Source: CAWCTD01 sp963798455
GTDB lineage: Bacteria > Acidobacteriota > Terriglobia > Bryobacterales > Bryobacteraceae
DNA: 64,000 nucleotides
Reading direction: 5' to 3'
NCBI GenBank assembly: GCA_963798455.1
Contig: CAWCTD010000003.1
Coordinates: forward strand, 496,001 to 560,000
Shown: piece after piece, positions 8,831 through 18,393 of the stretch
Layout: each line of letters starts with the position of its first letter
How positions within the stretch are numbered: position 1 is the stretch's first letter
The notes under the pieces: generated by a model
The model's input: only the letters and a program-made list of their open reading frames with translations
The model's database searches: none
Told to the model about the DNA's origin: nothing
Made by a program: the position numbers and the translations under genes

Positions 8831-9499
8831 GTGGATGGTGGATGGTGGAATGTGGCACGCGCGTTCGCAAAGCGAGATACCTCGCCCACGCTCCACGATT
8901 CACACTCCACGCTCCATCTGGTGGTGGGACTGGGGAACCCCGGCCGCCGCTACGCGCACACCCCGCACAACCTGGGTTTCATGGTGGTGGATCGGTTGGC
9001 GGAGCGGCATGGAATCCAGGTCAAGCGGCGGGAAGCGTCGTCGCTGGTCGGGTCGGGAGTGGTGGAAGGTTCCAGGGTGCTGCTGGCGAAGCCTCAGACA
9101 TATATGAACCTGAGTGGCGCTTCGGTCCGGGCGCTGCTGGAGAAGATGTCCGTCAGCCCCAGGGACATGGTCCTGATCTACGACGACCTGGACCTGCCCT
9201 GGACCGCGGTGCGCATCCGGGCTGGAGGAAGCCCCGGCGGGCACCACGGGGTCGAGTCGGTGAGCGGAGCGATCGGCACCAAAGAGTTCCCCCGCGTCAG
9301 GCTGGGGATTGCCGGCTACCGGGTCGAGGACGGAGCGGAATTCGTGCTCGCGCCGTTCGGGCGAGCGCAGAAGAAGGATTTGGACGAACTGCTGGACCAC
9401 GCGGCCCAGGCGGCAGTGTCCATTATTTCCGTGGGCGTCGAAAAGTCCATGGCGATGTTCAATCGTCGCGCCCGCGGTGACCAGACTGAGGAAGAATGA
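8831..9499 (+). CDS. pth: peptidyl-tRNA hydrolase
   Basis: Pth releases peptides from peptidyl-tRNA dropped by ribosomes. The core begins LVVGLGNPGRRYAHTPHNLGF, with the substrate-binding Asn (GNPG) and catalytic His (PHNLGF); the catalytic Asp lies in YDDLDLPW. The frame is open from an ATG at 8831, but the first 30 codons (MDGGWWNVARAF...) are translated repeat-like intergenic sequence. The true start is probably a GTG near 8920 at the VVGLGNPG motif; I report the longest frame. It lies between rplY and rpsF and overlaps rpsF by 4 nt. Confidence 0.93.
   Translation: MDGGWWNVARAFAKRDTSPTLHDSHSTLHLVVGLGNPGRRYAHTPHNLGFMVVDRLAERHGIQVKRREASSLVGSGVVEGSRVLLAKPQTYMNLSGASVRALLEKMSVSPRDMVLIYDDLDLPWTAVRIRAGGSPGGHHGVESVSGAIGTKEFPRVRLGIAGYRVEDGAEFVLAPFGRAQKKDLDELLDHAAQAAVSIISVGVEKSMAMFNRRARGDQTEEE
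8833..8918. repeat. imperfect palindromic spacer between rplY and pth
   Basis: The 5' part is a short tandem of TGGATGGTGGA and the 3' part is its near complement in style (CCACGATTCACACTCCACGC), so the region can fold back on itself. It codes only the doubtful first 30 residues of the longest pth frame. It resembles the other GGTGG/CCACC-type fillers in this window's operon gaps. Confidence 0.4.
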
Positions 9500-9930
9500 G
9501 AATCTACGAAGAGCTGTTCATCATCAAACCTGACGCAACCGAGGAGGAGCTAGACCAGGTTGTCGAGCAGGTTCGAAGTTTGATCGTGTCGGGCGGCGGC
9601 GCCGTCGACAAGGTTGACAAGTGGGGGGTCCGAAAGCTGGCATACAAGGTTCAGAAGCAGCATGAAGGCTTCTATGTGCTGGTCCAATTCAGTTCGTCCC
9701 CGGATGCAGTCAAGGAGATCGAGCGCCGTTTGCGCGTGTCGGACCTGGTGCTGAAGTTCCTCACGGTCAGGATCGACGAGAAGCTGAAGCGCATCGAGAA
9801 GCGCAAGAAGAAGAGGGAGAAGAGAGCGGCCCGCAAGCCGGCGCCCGCGGGACCCGTGCCGCAAGCGCCGTCGCCGGAGCAGACGGCGGCGATACCGGGA
9901 ATCCCCGAGGCAGGGACGGAGAGGGATTGA
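9496..9930 (+). CDS. rpsF: 30S ribosomal protein S6
   Basis: S6 binds the central domain of 16S rRNA together with S18. The N terminus MRIYEELFIIKPDATEEELDQ and the block WGVRKLAYKVQKQHEGFYVL are characteristic. The length is 144 residues; the part after about 105 is a Lys/Arg stretch followed by an Ala/Pro-rich tail, longer than the E. coli protein but common outside proteobacteria. It overlaps pth by 4 nt and is followed by rpsR and rplI, the standard rpsF-rpsR-rplI order (no ssb between). Confidence 0.97.
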   Translation: MRIYEELFIIKPDATEEELDQVVEQVRSLIVSGGGAVDKVDKWGVRKLAYKVQKQHEGFYVLVQFSSSPDAVKEIERRLRVSDLVLKFLTVRIDEKLKRIEKRKKKREKRAARKPAPAGPVPQAPSPEQTAAIPGIPEAGTERD

Positions 9931-9932
9931 TC

Positions 9933-10232
9933 ATGGCGGAACAGAGAAGAAGACCACTCAGCGCGTCGCAGCGGCCGACCGGCGGCGACAAGGTGATTGC
10001 AGGGACCAAGAAGCAGTACTTCCGGCGCAAGAAAATGTGCCGCTTCTGCGTCGAGAAGATCGACGACATCGACTACAAGGACGTGCGTTTGCTCAACGCC
10101 TTCATCTCGGAGCGGGGGAGGATCACCCCCCGGCGCATCACGGGCGTTTGCGCGCCCCACCAGAGGCGCCTGAGCGAGGCCATCAAGCAGGCGCGGAGCA
10201 TCGCGCTCGTGCCGTTCGCCGCGGCGATGTAA
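9933..10232 (+). CDS. rpsR: 30S ribosomal protein S18 (zinc-binding form)
   Basis: S18 pairs with S6 in the 30S platform. From the ATG at 9933 the protein has 99 residues; a TTG at 9927 overlapping the rpsF stop is less likely. The core KKMCRFCVEKIDDIDYKD followed by ITGVCAPHQRRL shows a Cys-x2-Cys plus Cys-x2-His set, so this is the zinc-ribbon form of S18 rather than the cysteine-free form made under zinc limitation in some bacteria. It sits between rpsF and rplI. Confidence 0.96.
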   Translation: MAEQRRRPLSASQRPTGGDKVIAGTKKQYFRRKKMCRFCVEKIDDIDYKDVRLLNAFISERGRITPRRITGVCAPHQRRLSEAIKQARSIALVPFAAAM

Positions 10233-10242
10233 GGAGACAGTC

Positions 10243-10692
10243 ATGGACGTGATCCTCAGAGAAGATCTCGAGAAGCTGGGCAACCGCGGAGAGATCGTCA
10301 AAGTGGCCGACGGCTACGCCCGCAACTTCCTGTTGCCCAAGCGGCTGGCATTACCGGCCACGGCGGCGAACAAGAAGATCGTGGAGCAAGAGCGGCACGC
10401 GCACCTCCGGCGGGAAGCCAAGGAAAAGGGAGACGCCGAAGATCTGGCCAAGATGCTAAGCGGCGTTTCGGTCACCATCCCTCAGAAGGCCGGGGACACC
10501 GAACAGTTGTTCGGCTCGGTCACGGTGAAGGACATCGCCGAGGCGCTCGAAAAGCAGAACTTCACCATCGAGCGCCGCAAGATCCATCTGCAAGAGCCCA
10601 TCAAACAGCTCGGCCAGTACAAGGTCGCGGTGAAGCTCTATCGCGACGTGACCGCCGAAATCGAAGTGAACGTCGTCAAGGAAGAAGAATAG
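10243..10692 (+). CDS. rplI: 50S ribosomal protein L9
   Basis: L9 binds 23S rRNA domain V and affects translational fidelity. The N-terminal domain MDVILREDLEKLGNRGEIVKV and ADGYARNFLLPKRLALPAT are diagnostic, followed by the long connecting helix (residues 45-75) and a C-terminal domain. The length of 149 is normal. AAGGAGACAGTC precedes the ATG, a good ribosome-binding site. This is the last gene of the rpsF-rpsR-rplI operon; the 62-bp gap to the permease holds no clear terminator. Confidence 0.97.
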   Translation: MDVILREDLEKLGNRGEIVKVADGYARNFLLPKRLALPATAANKKIVEQERHAHLRREAKEKGDAEDLAKMLSGVSVTIPQKAGDTEQLFGSVTVKDIAEALEKQNFTIERRKIHLQEPIKQLGQYKVAVKLYRDVTAEIEVNVVKEEE

Positions 10693-10754
10693 CCGCAGTC
10701 GGGCCGCCGCGGGAACAAATGCGGGTAGAGTCTCGTCTCCTGTAACAGCGGGAG

Positions 10755-13160
10755 GTGAGCGGCATGCGCCTGCTCTTACAGGACCTGTGCTACACGACGC
10801 GCTTGCTGCGGAAGAGCCGTGCGGCGACGGCGGTCGTCGTCCTCAGTCTGTTGTTCGGGATCGTCCTCAATACGTCCGCCTTCAGTGTCTGCAACGCGCT
10901 TTGGTTCCGCCCACTGCCGTTCAGGGACCCCGAGCGGCTTGTGCTGATCTGCGAGCGCAATCCCCGCCAGGGCAGGCAGCGGCCTGCCTCCGAGCTTGAT
11001 TTCGTCTCGTGGCGGAAGACCGCGCGAACACTTGAGGCGGTGGAGTCGCTTAGGGAGAGGGGATTCAACGTCGGATCAGGCCGGCTTAGCGGGCCCGAGC
11101 CACGGCGGGTTTCCGGGGCTGCCGTATCCTTGCGGTTCATCGAGATGCTTGGCTATCGCCCCGTGAAAGGACGCGTCTTCCAGCCGGCGGATTTCGAACC
11201 GGGAGCCCCCAGAGTGGCGCTCATAAGTGACCAGCTATGGCGCTCATGGCCGGCCAATCCGGACGCGATTGGCTCCGAGATCACCCTGGATGGAGAGAAG
11301 ACGGCCGTCATCGGGCTGCTGCCACGGAGTTTTCGCTTTCTTTACGGCGGCTACAACGTGATTGTGCCGTTGATCCCGGCTGCATCGCAGCAGGGCCTCG
11401 AAGAGAACAACCTGCTGGTGGCCGCCAAGCTGAAGCCGGGCCGCACCGTGGCCGAAGCTCAGGCGGAGATGACAGCCATTGCGGCTGGCCTCGAGAGGGA
11501 GCGACCTGCGGCCAACGCCGGGTGGGACGTCCGTGTCTCCCCGCTCTCAGACGAGTGGATGCGGGAGGCCAAGATCTTGTACCCGGTGCTGCTGGCCGCC
11601 GCGGGGCTAATCCTGTTGATTGTGTGCGCCAACGTCTCCAACGTCCTGCTGGCGCGCTCGGCCGCACGCAAGAAAGAAATGGCCGTGCGGCTGGCGCTGG
11701 GGGCGCCACGCTCGGCCCCGGTGCGGCTGTTGCTGATCGAAGGTGTGCTTCTGGCTCTGATGGCGGGCGCGGCGGCGCTCGTGGTTTGCGTCTGGCTCCG
11801 CAGCCTGGTTGTGGCGATCGCGCCGGAGCTGGCTGAGATCGTGATCGATTGGCGCGTGCTGAGCTTCACCCTGCTCCTCTCGGTGGCGGCGGGGCTCCTG
11901 TTCGGCATTGGACCGGCTCTGAGCGTCTCCAGGGCGGACATCAACGACACACTCCATCAGGAAGGCGGCGCCGTCTCCCGCCGCTCCGGCCTCAGACTGC
12001 GCCGTGTTCTGGTCATCTCGGAGATGGCAGTCGCGACGATCATGCTCACGGGCACGGGGCTGCTGCTGAAAGCTGTCGCAGCGATGCTCACGGCCGACAC
12101 CGGTTTTCGAGCCACGAGCCTGCTCACAACGCGGGTTTCGCTTCCGCCGACGGCCTATCCCGACTTGAAAAGCCGCTCGGCTTTTGTCCGACAGGCCCTT
12201 GAGTCAGTTGCCGCACTGCCGGGCGTGGACTCCGTTGCGGCGTCCAGTGCCGTGCCACTGCAAGGCGATGTCGTTGGCCTGCGCATTGAGGTGGAGGGTC
12301 GTGCCGCCCCGGCGGAAGGGCAGGGACTTCGCGCGGCGTTCACCTCGGTGAGCCCGGCCTACTTTCGGACCGTGCGAGTGCCGCTCGTCGCGGGCCGGGA
12401 GTTCACTGACGAGGATCGTCCCGGCCGGCCGCCCGTAGCGATCATCAATCAGAAGATGGCGAAGGATCTCTGGGGCGGCTGGACGGATATCGTTGGACGG
12501 CGGCTCCGCACCGGCCCCGGGGAAGAATGGCGCACGATCGTCGGAGTTGCCGGCGATACGAGGCAGGATCTGTTGCGGCCCCCGTTCCCGGAGGTTTTCG
12601 TGCCGCACCTTCAACTCTGTCCGGCTTCGGTGGTTCTCGCGATGAGCACCCGTGTGACGGCCGCCGGTCTGGCAGATCCGTTTCGTCGTGCATTCCGCGG
12701 AATCGACGCGGATCTGCCCGTCGCGGGGTTGCGATCGCTCGAAGATCTCAAACGTGACTACGTTCCTCCGGTGTATACCGTGGCGCTGGCTGCGTTCAGT
12801 GGTTTTGCCGTCGGACTGGTGTTCATCGGACTGTACGGGCTGGTGTCCTATTTCGTGGTCGAGAGCACGCGCGAGATCGGGTTGCGCATGGCGCTCGGTG
12901 CATTGCCTCGGAACGTGGTGGGACTGGTGATCGGGCAGGGGGTCGGGCTGGCGGCGATGGGCGCGCTGATCGGCTTGGCTGGATCGCTCGGCGTGGGCCG
13001 ACTGCTTTCGGGCATGCTGCCCGGGATCATCAGCCCTTTCGACGCGGTTACATTCTTCCTTGCCTCATCCATCCTGTTCATGGTCGCCGCGGGCGCCTCG
13101 GCGATCCCTGCGCGTCGAGCCTCCCGTCTGGACCCTGCTGTGGCCCTGCGGCGATCTTAG
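10755..13160 (+). CDS. ADOP-family ABC transporter permease (MacB/FtsX-like)
   Basis: An 801-residue membrane protein made of two tandem MacB_PCD-FtsX units. The first helix is near residues 25-48, with three more near 275-385 (LYPVLLAAAGLILLIVCANVSNVLLARSAARKKEMAVRLALGA). The second unit has a helix near 418-440 and three near 690-790, with the matching VESTREIGLRMALGALPRNVV. This is the duplicated orphan permease architecture typical of Acidobacteria. No ATPase gene is adjacent, as is usual for the group. Translation starts at GTG 10755 behind GGGAGGTG, or ATG 10764. The substrate is unknown; an antibiotic or macrolide label would be over-annotation. Confidence 0.92.
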   Translation: MSGMRLLLQDLCYTTRLLRKSRAATAVVVLSLLFGIVLNTSAFSVCNALWFRPLPFRDPERLVLICERNPRQGRQRPASELDFVSWRKTARTLEAVESLRERGFNVGSGRLSGPEPRRVSGAAVSLRFIEMLGYRPVKGRVFQPADFEPGAPRVALISDQLWRSWPANPDAIGSEITLDGEKTAVIGLLPRSFRFLYGGYNVIVPLIPAASQQGLEENNLLVAAKLKPGRTVAEAQAEMTAIAAGLERERPAANAGWDVRVSPLSDEWMREAKILYPVLLAAAGLILLIVCANVSNVLLARSAARKKEMAVRLALGAPRSAPVRLLLIEGVLLALMAGAAALVVCVWLRSLVVAIAPELAEIVIDWRVLSFTLLLSVAAGLLFGIGPALSVSRADINDTLHQEGGAVSRRSGLRLRRVLVISEMAVATIMLTGTGLLLKAVAAMLTADTGFRATSLLTTRVSLPPTAYPDLKSRSAFVRQALESVAALPGVDSVAASSAVPLQGDVVGLRIEVEGRAAPAEGQGLRAAFTSVSPAYFRTVRVPLVAGREFTDEDRPGRPPVAIINQKMAKDLWGGWTDIVGRRLRTGPGEEWRTIVGVAGDTRQDLLRPPFPEVFVPHLQLCPASVVLAMSTRVTAAGLADPFRRAFRGIDADLPVAGLRSLEDLKRDYVPPVYTVALAAFSGFAVGLVFIGLYGLVSYFVVESTREIGLRMALGALPRNVVGLVIGQGVGLAAMGALIGLAGSLGVGRLLSGMLPGIISPFDAVTFFLASSILFMVAAGASAIPARRASRLDPAVALRRS

Positions 13161-13214
13161 ATCGGCTCTCTCAGTCCGGCGGATGCAAGCGACGAGAGGC
13201 GGTGAATCCGCCCG

Positions 13215-14726
13215 TCAGGCCAGCTTGCTCTTGGAGAGTTCCACGCCCAGGTAGGTCGTGATGACGGGCAGTTCCACGTCCATCCCGGCGTTCTCGGGGT
13301 ACATGGAGAGAGGCTCGGGGGCCGCCGCACCTATCTCCCACAGGCGCGCGGAGCGGTATTGCTCGGGAAACCACACGGTCACCAGGTCTCCGGACCCCCG
13401 GGTGGCGTAACTGGTCATCTGGAGCAGATCCACGGAACCGTCCGGCGCCGCGGTGTATCCGGCGATGAAGGCCGAGATGTTATAGAACCGGACCAGGTCG
13501 TTGGCACGGCCGACCATCACGTGTATGTCACGAGCCACCATCTAAGGATCCGGTGAATCGGACTTGCACACGGCGAGCTTGCCCTTCCCGAGTGTTCTGA
13601 GGTCGAGGCGGGGGTGTTCCCGGCCGGTCGGAGTGCCCCCTTCGCCTTTCCAACTCTGGCTGACCAGGAGTGCGCCGCCTTGTTCGGCGAAGGCCATCAA
13701 CTTCTTACGCAACGCGGGCGCGGGCAGGGCTTCGTCCACGCATATCAGAGCCTTCAACCCTGAGAACGGTGTCTCCACCGCCTTTGACGCCAAGAGGATC
13801 TGGAACGGCAGGCTGCGGCGAGCGACAAGGTTGAGGGTCTCGGCGCCAAGCATCTCGTTCGGCCCGGAGAAATCCGAGATGACCCCCACCGCTCCCAGCG
13901 GCTGGAACTCCAGCCACGCGCGGCGGCCCTCGAAGAACGCCAGCGCGCCGCTGATGGTCTTCCACGAATCCAGAGCGCTCTGCTCTTTCTGTGCGAGGCC
14001 CGCCCGGAGACTTTCGTCGAGGGCCAGAATCCAGCGGCCGCCGTCCGCATATGTGTCCGAGATCGCACGCAAGTAGGAAGCCACCGGCAATACCCTTGAC
14101 CCCCGGGGCGGCTCGAACGTCAGCCAGATCCGCTTCGAAGGCGCGTAGGCTCTTGCCAGGCGAAGGAACCAGCCGTTGGAATCGATCCACGGGTCGGCAG
14201 TGGGCCCGGAAGCCATCTCATCCGCTCCTGTTCTCCGACCCTGCTCCGCAAGTCCCTGGGTGGCGACACCCGGCCACGCGTTGCCCTTGGCGGCGAGCAC
14301 CGTTGAAGACGAGTTCCACGGCAACTGCGGACGCGCGGCCAAAGGCACCACCGGAAGGCCGGCGCCGGATGCCTCGCCACTCATCGCGACCGCGTCGAGG
14401 CCCGCCGTTCTTGCGCTCGCGAGGGCGGCCGCGCGATCGGCTTCGCCATCCACGATTCCGACAAACGAAAGCCCGGCGGGCTTGCCGCGTGTGATGAGCG
14501 GCGCGACCGCTTCTTGCTGCTCTCGGTCCGCGGGGAGGCCTGCCGCCCAGTTGAGAACCACGCAGTTGACCGGCGTGCCCCGCAACACGTCCAGCACAGA
14601 CGGGTCCAGCCAGCCTTGAAGAGTCTCTTTCGACTTGGCGGTGAAGCCCTCTTTGCTCTGCTGCTGGCTGATGTCCAGCGGTCCACACAGCCAGCGCATG
14701 GGGACCCAGTCACGAAGGGAAGCCAT
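13215..14726 (-). pseudogene. hypothetical protein interrupted by an in-frame TAG
   Basis: Two frames of 394 and 108 codons are contiguous and in the same phase, separated only by TAG at 13542-13544. Read through, they give about 503 residues. The junction reads KSDSPDP-stop-MVARDIHVMVGR; a tyrosine codon one base from TAG would restore a smooth sequence. I do not recognise a named domain; the middle (FEPPRGSRVLPVASYLRAI) and the end (VTVWFPEQYRSARLWEIGAA) look like a folded, possibly glycoside-hydrolase-like protein. Its start lies 3 nt after the DUF362 gene stop, so the two form an operon. It may be a real nonsense mutation, a base-call error, or a genuine truncation. Confidence 0.7.
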
Positions 14727-14729
14727 ATA

Positions 14730-15971
14730 TCAGAAGCCTCTTCTTGCGGGACGAACCTCGGGGCGCCCGGACCCGCCGCTGCTGCCAGGGAAGTCCACCG
14801 GGCGCTTCGCCCGCAAGGCGGCGAAGTCGAACATCACGTCTTTGATTGGGGCGCCCACAACTTCGATCTGCTTCAGGTCGCAGCTTCCGACTCCGAGTTG
14901 CTCGGCGAGCAGGAGCTTGTTGTCGCAGCGGGCAAATGGCTCGGTTCCTTTGGGCGCCCTAGGGTCGTAGTTCATCGCGGCCAGGGTCACGGCGGACGTG
15001 TTCACCACGTTGGCGCCGGCGACGATCCAGCCGGGTTCGACGGGGCTACAGCGCGGGCCCGGCGTCTGCCCGCCGGCCATGCTCTTGACGCCGTCGGTGA
15101 TGGCGAGATGCACGGGGCGCGCGGCCACCAGATCAGCGATGGCGCGGGGAATGCGGTAGCCGTCGTCACGCGGAGAACCGGGATCGAGCTCGGATGGCGC
15201 TCCGTAGGCCGGCGGCGCCGCGCCGCGGTGAAGAACCCGCATACGGTCGATTCCCGCCACCAGGTCGTTTTCCTCCCACTTCCCGGCGAAGTTGCCGTAC
15301 ACCATCAACGGCGTCAGGCCGAACTGGTTTTTCAAGACCGTGCTGACGCCGGTGGTCGGATGATCCTTGCACTTGGCGATGGTCACGAAGACGTCGCAGT
15401 CCACATAGGAATGGTTCACGTCGTAGGCGGGGAACAGGAGGCCGCCGTTCGGCACGGGCAAGCGGGCGAAGTGTTTCGCCGATCCAATGTAATTCGTGTT
15501 CTCAAACTCCACGCGCGGGGCGGAGCTCATGAAGTCCCGCACGTTCCAGTTGGCCTCGTAGAAATATTCTTCGAACGGCGTGGTCCAGGGGATAGGAGCG
15601 CATTCCACCAGCCGCACGCGGCTGGCGCCGGCCTTGGCCATCAGGTGCATCGCGGCGCAGATCAGGTTCGGGTGCGGCCAGTGAGAGTCGCCGAGCGGGA
15701 GGTGCCCCAGACGTACGGTCGCGCCCCCGTTGAAGTTGAGCTTGATGGCGACGGTCTTGCCTTTCACTAGCTTTCCGAGGCCACCCAACTTGTCGAACAT
15801 CCCGTTCAGGACGGGAATCAATTCGGAAGGCTCATACGTCTTGCACTTGCCGACGGCGACAGGTGCGGTAGGAGCAGAAGCGTAGCCTTGCCTTGGTGGC
15901 CCCAGACACAGCCCGGCTGCGGCCGCGCCAAGTCTGCCCAACATGGTTCTCCTGCCAATTCCGGCGCTCAT
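14730..15971 (-). CDS. DUF362 domain protein with twin-arginine-type signal
   Basis: A 413-residue protein. The N terminus GRRTMLGRLGAAAAGLCLGPP resembles a Tat signal, so export in folded form is likely. The DUF362 core is recognisable from KGKTVAIKLNFNGGA, LMAKAGASRVRLVECAP and DCDVFVTIAKCKDHPTTGVST through to the late VVNTSAVTLAAMNYDP. The biochemical role of DUF362 proteins is poorly defined. A second, longer DUF362 protein lies at 31139-32746. The gene is upstream of, and almost touching, the interrupted gene at 13215-14726, and a frameshifted glycoside-hydrolase-like gene comes before it on the same strand. Confidence 0.88.
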   Translation of the reverse strand: MSAGIGRRTMLGRLGAAAAGLCLGPPRQGYASAPTAPVAVGKCKTYEPSELIPVLNGMFDKLGGLGKLVKGKTVAIKLNFNGGATVRLGHLPLGDSHWPHPNLICAAMHLMAKAGASRVRLVECAPIPWTTPFEEYFYEANWNVRDFMSSAPRVEFENTNYIGSAKHFARLPVPNGGLLFPAYDVNHSYVDCDVFVTIAKCKDHPTTGVSTVLKNQFGLTPLMVYGNFAGKWEENDLVAGIDRMRVLHRGAAPPAYGAPSELDPGSPRDDGYRIPRAIADLVAARPVHLAITDGVKSMAGGQTPGPRCSPVEPGWIVAGANVVNTSAVTLAAMNYDPRAPKGTEPFARCDNKLLLAEQLGVGSCDLKQIEVVGAPIKDVMFDFAALRAKRPVDFPGSSGGSGRPEVRPARRGF

Positions 15972-15997
15972 ATTCTGGCCCCCAAACCACTATAGCT

Positions 15998-17391
15998 TCA
16001 GTATACCCGGGCTTTCTCAGTCGTCGGCTGTGCCTTCCCGGAGTGGATCGCGAGTAGCCTCTTGTTGGCCGCGATCACGCCGTCCAGGAACTCGGGTGCG
16101 GCGCGATCGGTGACGTCGATGAAGCCGAAGCTGTAATTCTTGCCGTCCATGCGTCCGGTGTTCGATTGGTCCAGCCAGGAGAACCAGTGCGCCCCCAGAA
16201 ATGACGGCATGGAGGCCATCTGCTCCATGTAGTAGCGGTAAGCGATGCCGCGCTCCTTTTCGTTGGCTGTCTGCACCAGGGATGCCGCCTGGCCCCTGGT
16301 CGGGGTGCCGAAGTGAAACTCCCCGATGAGCAGCGGCCGCCCCGTGAGCTTGTAGTGCTTTTCCACCCACTGCCGGTCCGGCACGTACTCGTAAATGTTA
16401 TGACTGTAAACGTCAAAAACGCGGGCCAGGCGGATGACGTCGTCGGGCGGCAGGGCGCCGAAACGGATGCCGAGGTTCAGGTGGTTGGGATCGTGCTTGC
16501 GGGCCGCCTGGTTGGTCACCTGGAGTTGATGCTCGAAGGCGGCCAGCACGAACTCCTTGCGCCGCGCCAGGCTCCAACCGTAGAAGTCGCCCGGCCCCGG
16601 ACGGCGCCCTGAGGCGCCCGCGGGCAGGTCCGCCGGGGGTTGGGCGGCGTAATACTTCTCGCGGCCCTGGACTCGCGTGCTGGCGCCGCCGACCCCGATG
16701 CCGTTCACGCCGACGGAGAGAAAGTAGTGGCCATCGGGGTCGATGAACCACCAGCGGCCGTGGATCTGCTCCACGCGGAAGAAACCGGTCGCCTTGGCCT
16801 GAGTCCCAGGGTGTCGATGATGTCGGAGCCGGGGTCCTCGCTCGAGAGATGCACGTTGCGCATTTCGAGCGTGGGCTTTCCAACCGGGGCGACCATGGCC
16901 ACCGCCAGCGCTTGCACCTTGTTGATGGAACCGAAGGGCCCCACCACGCCCATCCAGAACGGATTCCGGAACTTGTTGAAGACCGCCGCCAGATCCTGAC
17001 CCTCCTGGCGCTGGCCCTGGAAATACGACAGTGGGACCGCCGCGCGGATCCAGACGCCGCCCCCGAACTGGTGAAAGCGCAAGGCCCTCATTCCCTCGGC
17101 GGTGTAGAGACGCAGAAGGAACCGCTGCGAGGTGGACGACTTCAACTCCATGACCAGGAACTGGTACTTGGACCAATCCGATGGCATGTTCGGGTCCAGT
17201 TGCTTCAATGTCCACCTGTGCTCGGAGACCGGCCACTCGTGGGCAATAGTAGGCACGTATTCCGTCGCGAACTTCTCGGTCTTGGCCCCGGCGGCGTCGA
17301 AGACCACGCGCTTGACATCGGCGCCGGCCAAAACCCTGGCCGCAAGAACACACAGCAATAATGCGGCAGCAGTGGTACGCATCCCCATCAC
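15998..17391 (-). pseudogene. agarase-like glycoside hydrolase, frameshifted
   Basis: The gene starts at 17391 with a signal peptide (MMGMRTTAAALLLCVLAARVLA) and a carbohydrate-binding-like N-terminal domain. Around 16797-16808 the frame breaks: SDIIDTLG continues as TQAKATGFFRVEQIHG in another frame, needing one base added or two removed. The second part has the GH-A-clan look of agarase-like enzymes: WWFIDPDGHYFLSVGVNGI, then YSHNIYEYVPDRQW and the likely nucleophile Glu in RPLLIGEFHFGTP. Restored length is about 464 residues. The substrate cannot be told. It may be a recent mutation or a sequence error, since both halves read cleanly. Confidence 0.8.
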
Positions 17392-17397
17392 TCCAAG

Positions 17398-18393
17398 TCA
17401 GAATACGCGATTGGGGATCTCGGCCGGGGCCATGAGCAAATCAAAGAGCTCGTCGTCGAGCTTGACCATGGTCAGCGAGGCGCCCGCCATCTCCAGCGAG
17501 GTGCAGTACTCTCCCACGTAGCTGCGGCGGACTGAGATGCCCCGGGCCTGAAGTTGCTGGTGCGCGCAACCGTAGAGCAGGTACAACTCCCCCAGCGGCG
17601 TCCCGCCCAGGCCGTTGATCATCAAGGCGACGCTGTCACCGCCGCAGAAGGGCAGGTCACCGGCGACGGCGTCCACCAGCAGCTCCGCGATCTCGTTCGC
17701 CGAGGCGGTCTTGGTGCGGCGGCGCCCGGGTTCGCCGTGAATGCCGATCCCGACCTCCATCTCGTCCGGGCCGATCTCAAACAGGGTGGCGCCCTTGGCG
17801 GGCGGCGTGCAGGAAGTGAGCGCGACGCCCATGCTGCGCGTCACGCTGTTGACGCGCCGTCCCAGCGCCGCCAGAGTCTCCAAGTCCGCGCCTTTCTCCG
17901 CCGCGGCTCCCACTGCCTTGATCACGAAGAAGTTTCCGGCCACGCCGCGACGCCCCACCGTGTAGCTGGAGCCGACCACGGCCACGTCGTCGTCGACGAG
18001 CACCGTTTCCACCTTCATGCCGTCGGCTTCCGCCAGCTCGCGGCCCATCTCGAAGGCGAGCCTGTCGCCGGTGTAGTTGTTGACCAGGTGCAGAACCCCT
18101 TTCTCCGAGTTCAGCAGCTTTGTCGTCTCGTACACGAAATCCACCGGGGGACCGGCAAACACGTCGCCGGGGCAGGCGGCGTCCAGCATGCCGCGGCCCA
18201 CCAGCATGACGTGCGCGGGCTCGTGGCCCGACCCCGAGCCCTGGATGATCGACACCTTGTTGTCACTGGGGGCATCGGCTCGCAGGATCAGGTTGTAACT
18301 GGGAACGTACTTGAGCGTGTTCGGGTTGGCCAAAGCCAGGCCCTTGAGCATCTCGGGGACGAACTGCTTGGGATCGTTGACGAATTTCTTCAT
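17398..18393 (-). CDS. dhaK: dihydroxyacetone kinase, DhaK subunit
   Basis: DhaK binds dihydroxyacetone covalently through a histidine and presents it for phosphorylation. I choose the ATG at 18393 (MKKFVNDPKQFVPEMLKGL), giving 331 residues and a 4-nt overlap with dhaL; the longer frame adds 12 unlikely residues. Motifs seen are IQGSGSGHEPAHV and the substrate-binding His in VGIGIHGEPGRRR. Whether phosphate comes from ATP or from a PTS DhaM partner cannot be decided here, as no dhaM lies in the window. Confidence 0.95.
   Translation of the reverse strand: MKKFVNDPKQFVPEMLKGLALANPNTLKYVPSYNLILRADAPSDNKVSIIQGSGSGHEPAHVMLVGRGMLDAACPGDVFAGPPVDFVYETTKLLNSEKGVLHLVNNYTGDRLAFEMGRELAEADGMKVETVLVDDDVAVVGSSYTVGRRGVAGNFFVIKAVGAAAEKGADLETLAALGRRVNSVTRSMGVALTSCTPPAKGATLFEIGPDEMEVGIGIHGEPGRRRTKTASANEIAELLVDAVAGDLPFCGGDSVALMINGLGGTPLGELYLLYGCAHQQLQARGISVRRSYVGEYCTSLEMAGASLTMVKLDDELFDLLMAPAEIPNRVF

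Noticed and set aside
10755..13160. Macrolide export protein MacB
   Set aside because: The protein lacks an ATPase domain and has the duplicated permease layout of orphan ADOP proteins; a resistance label is not supported.
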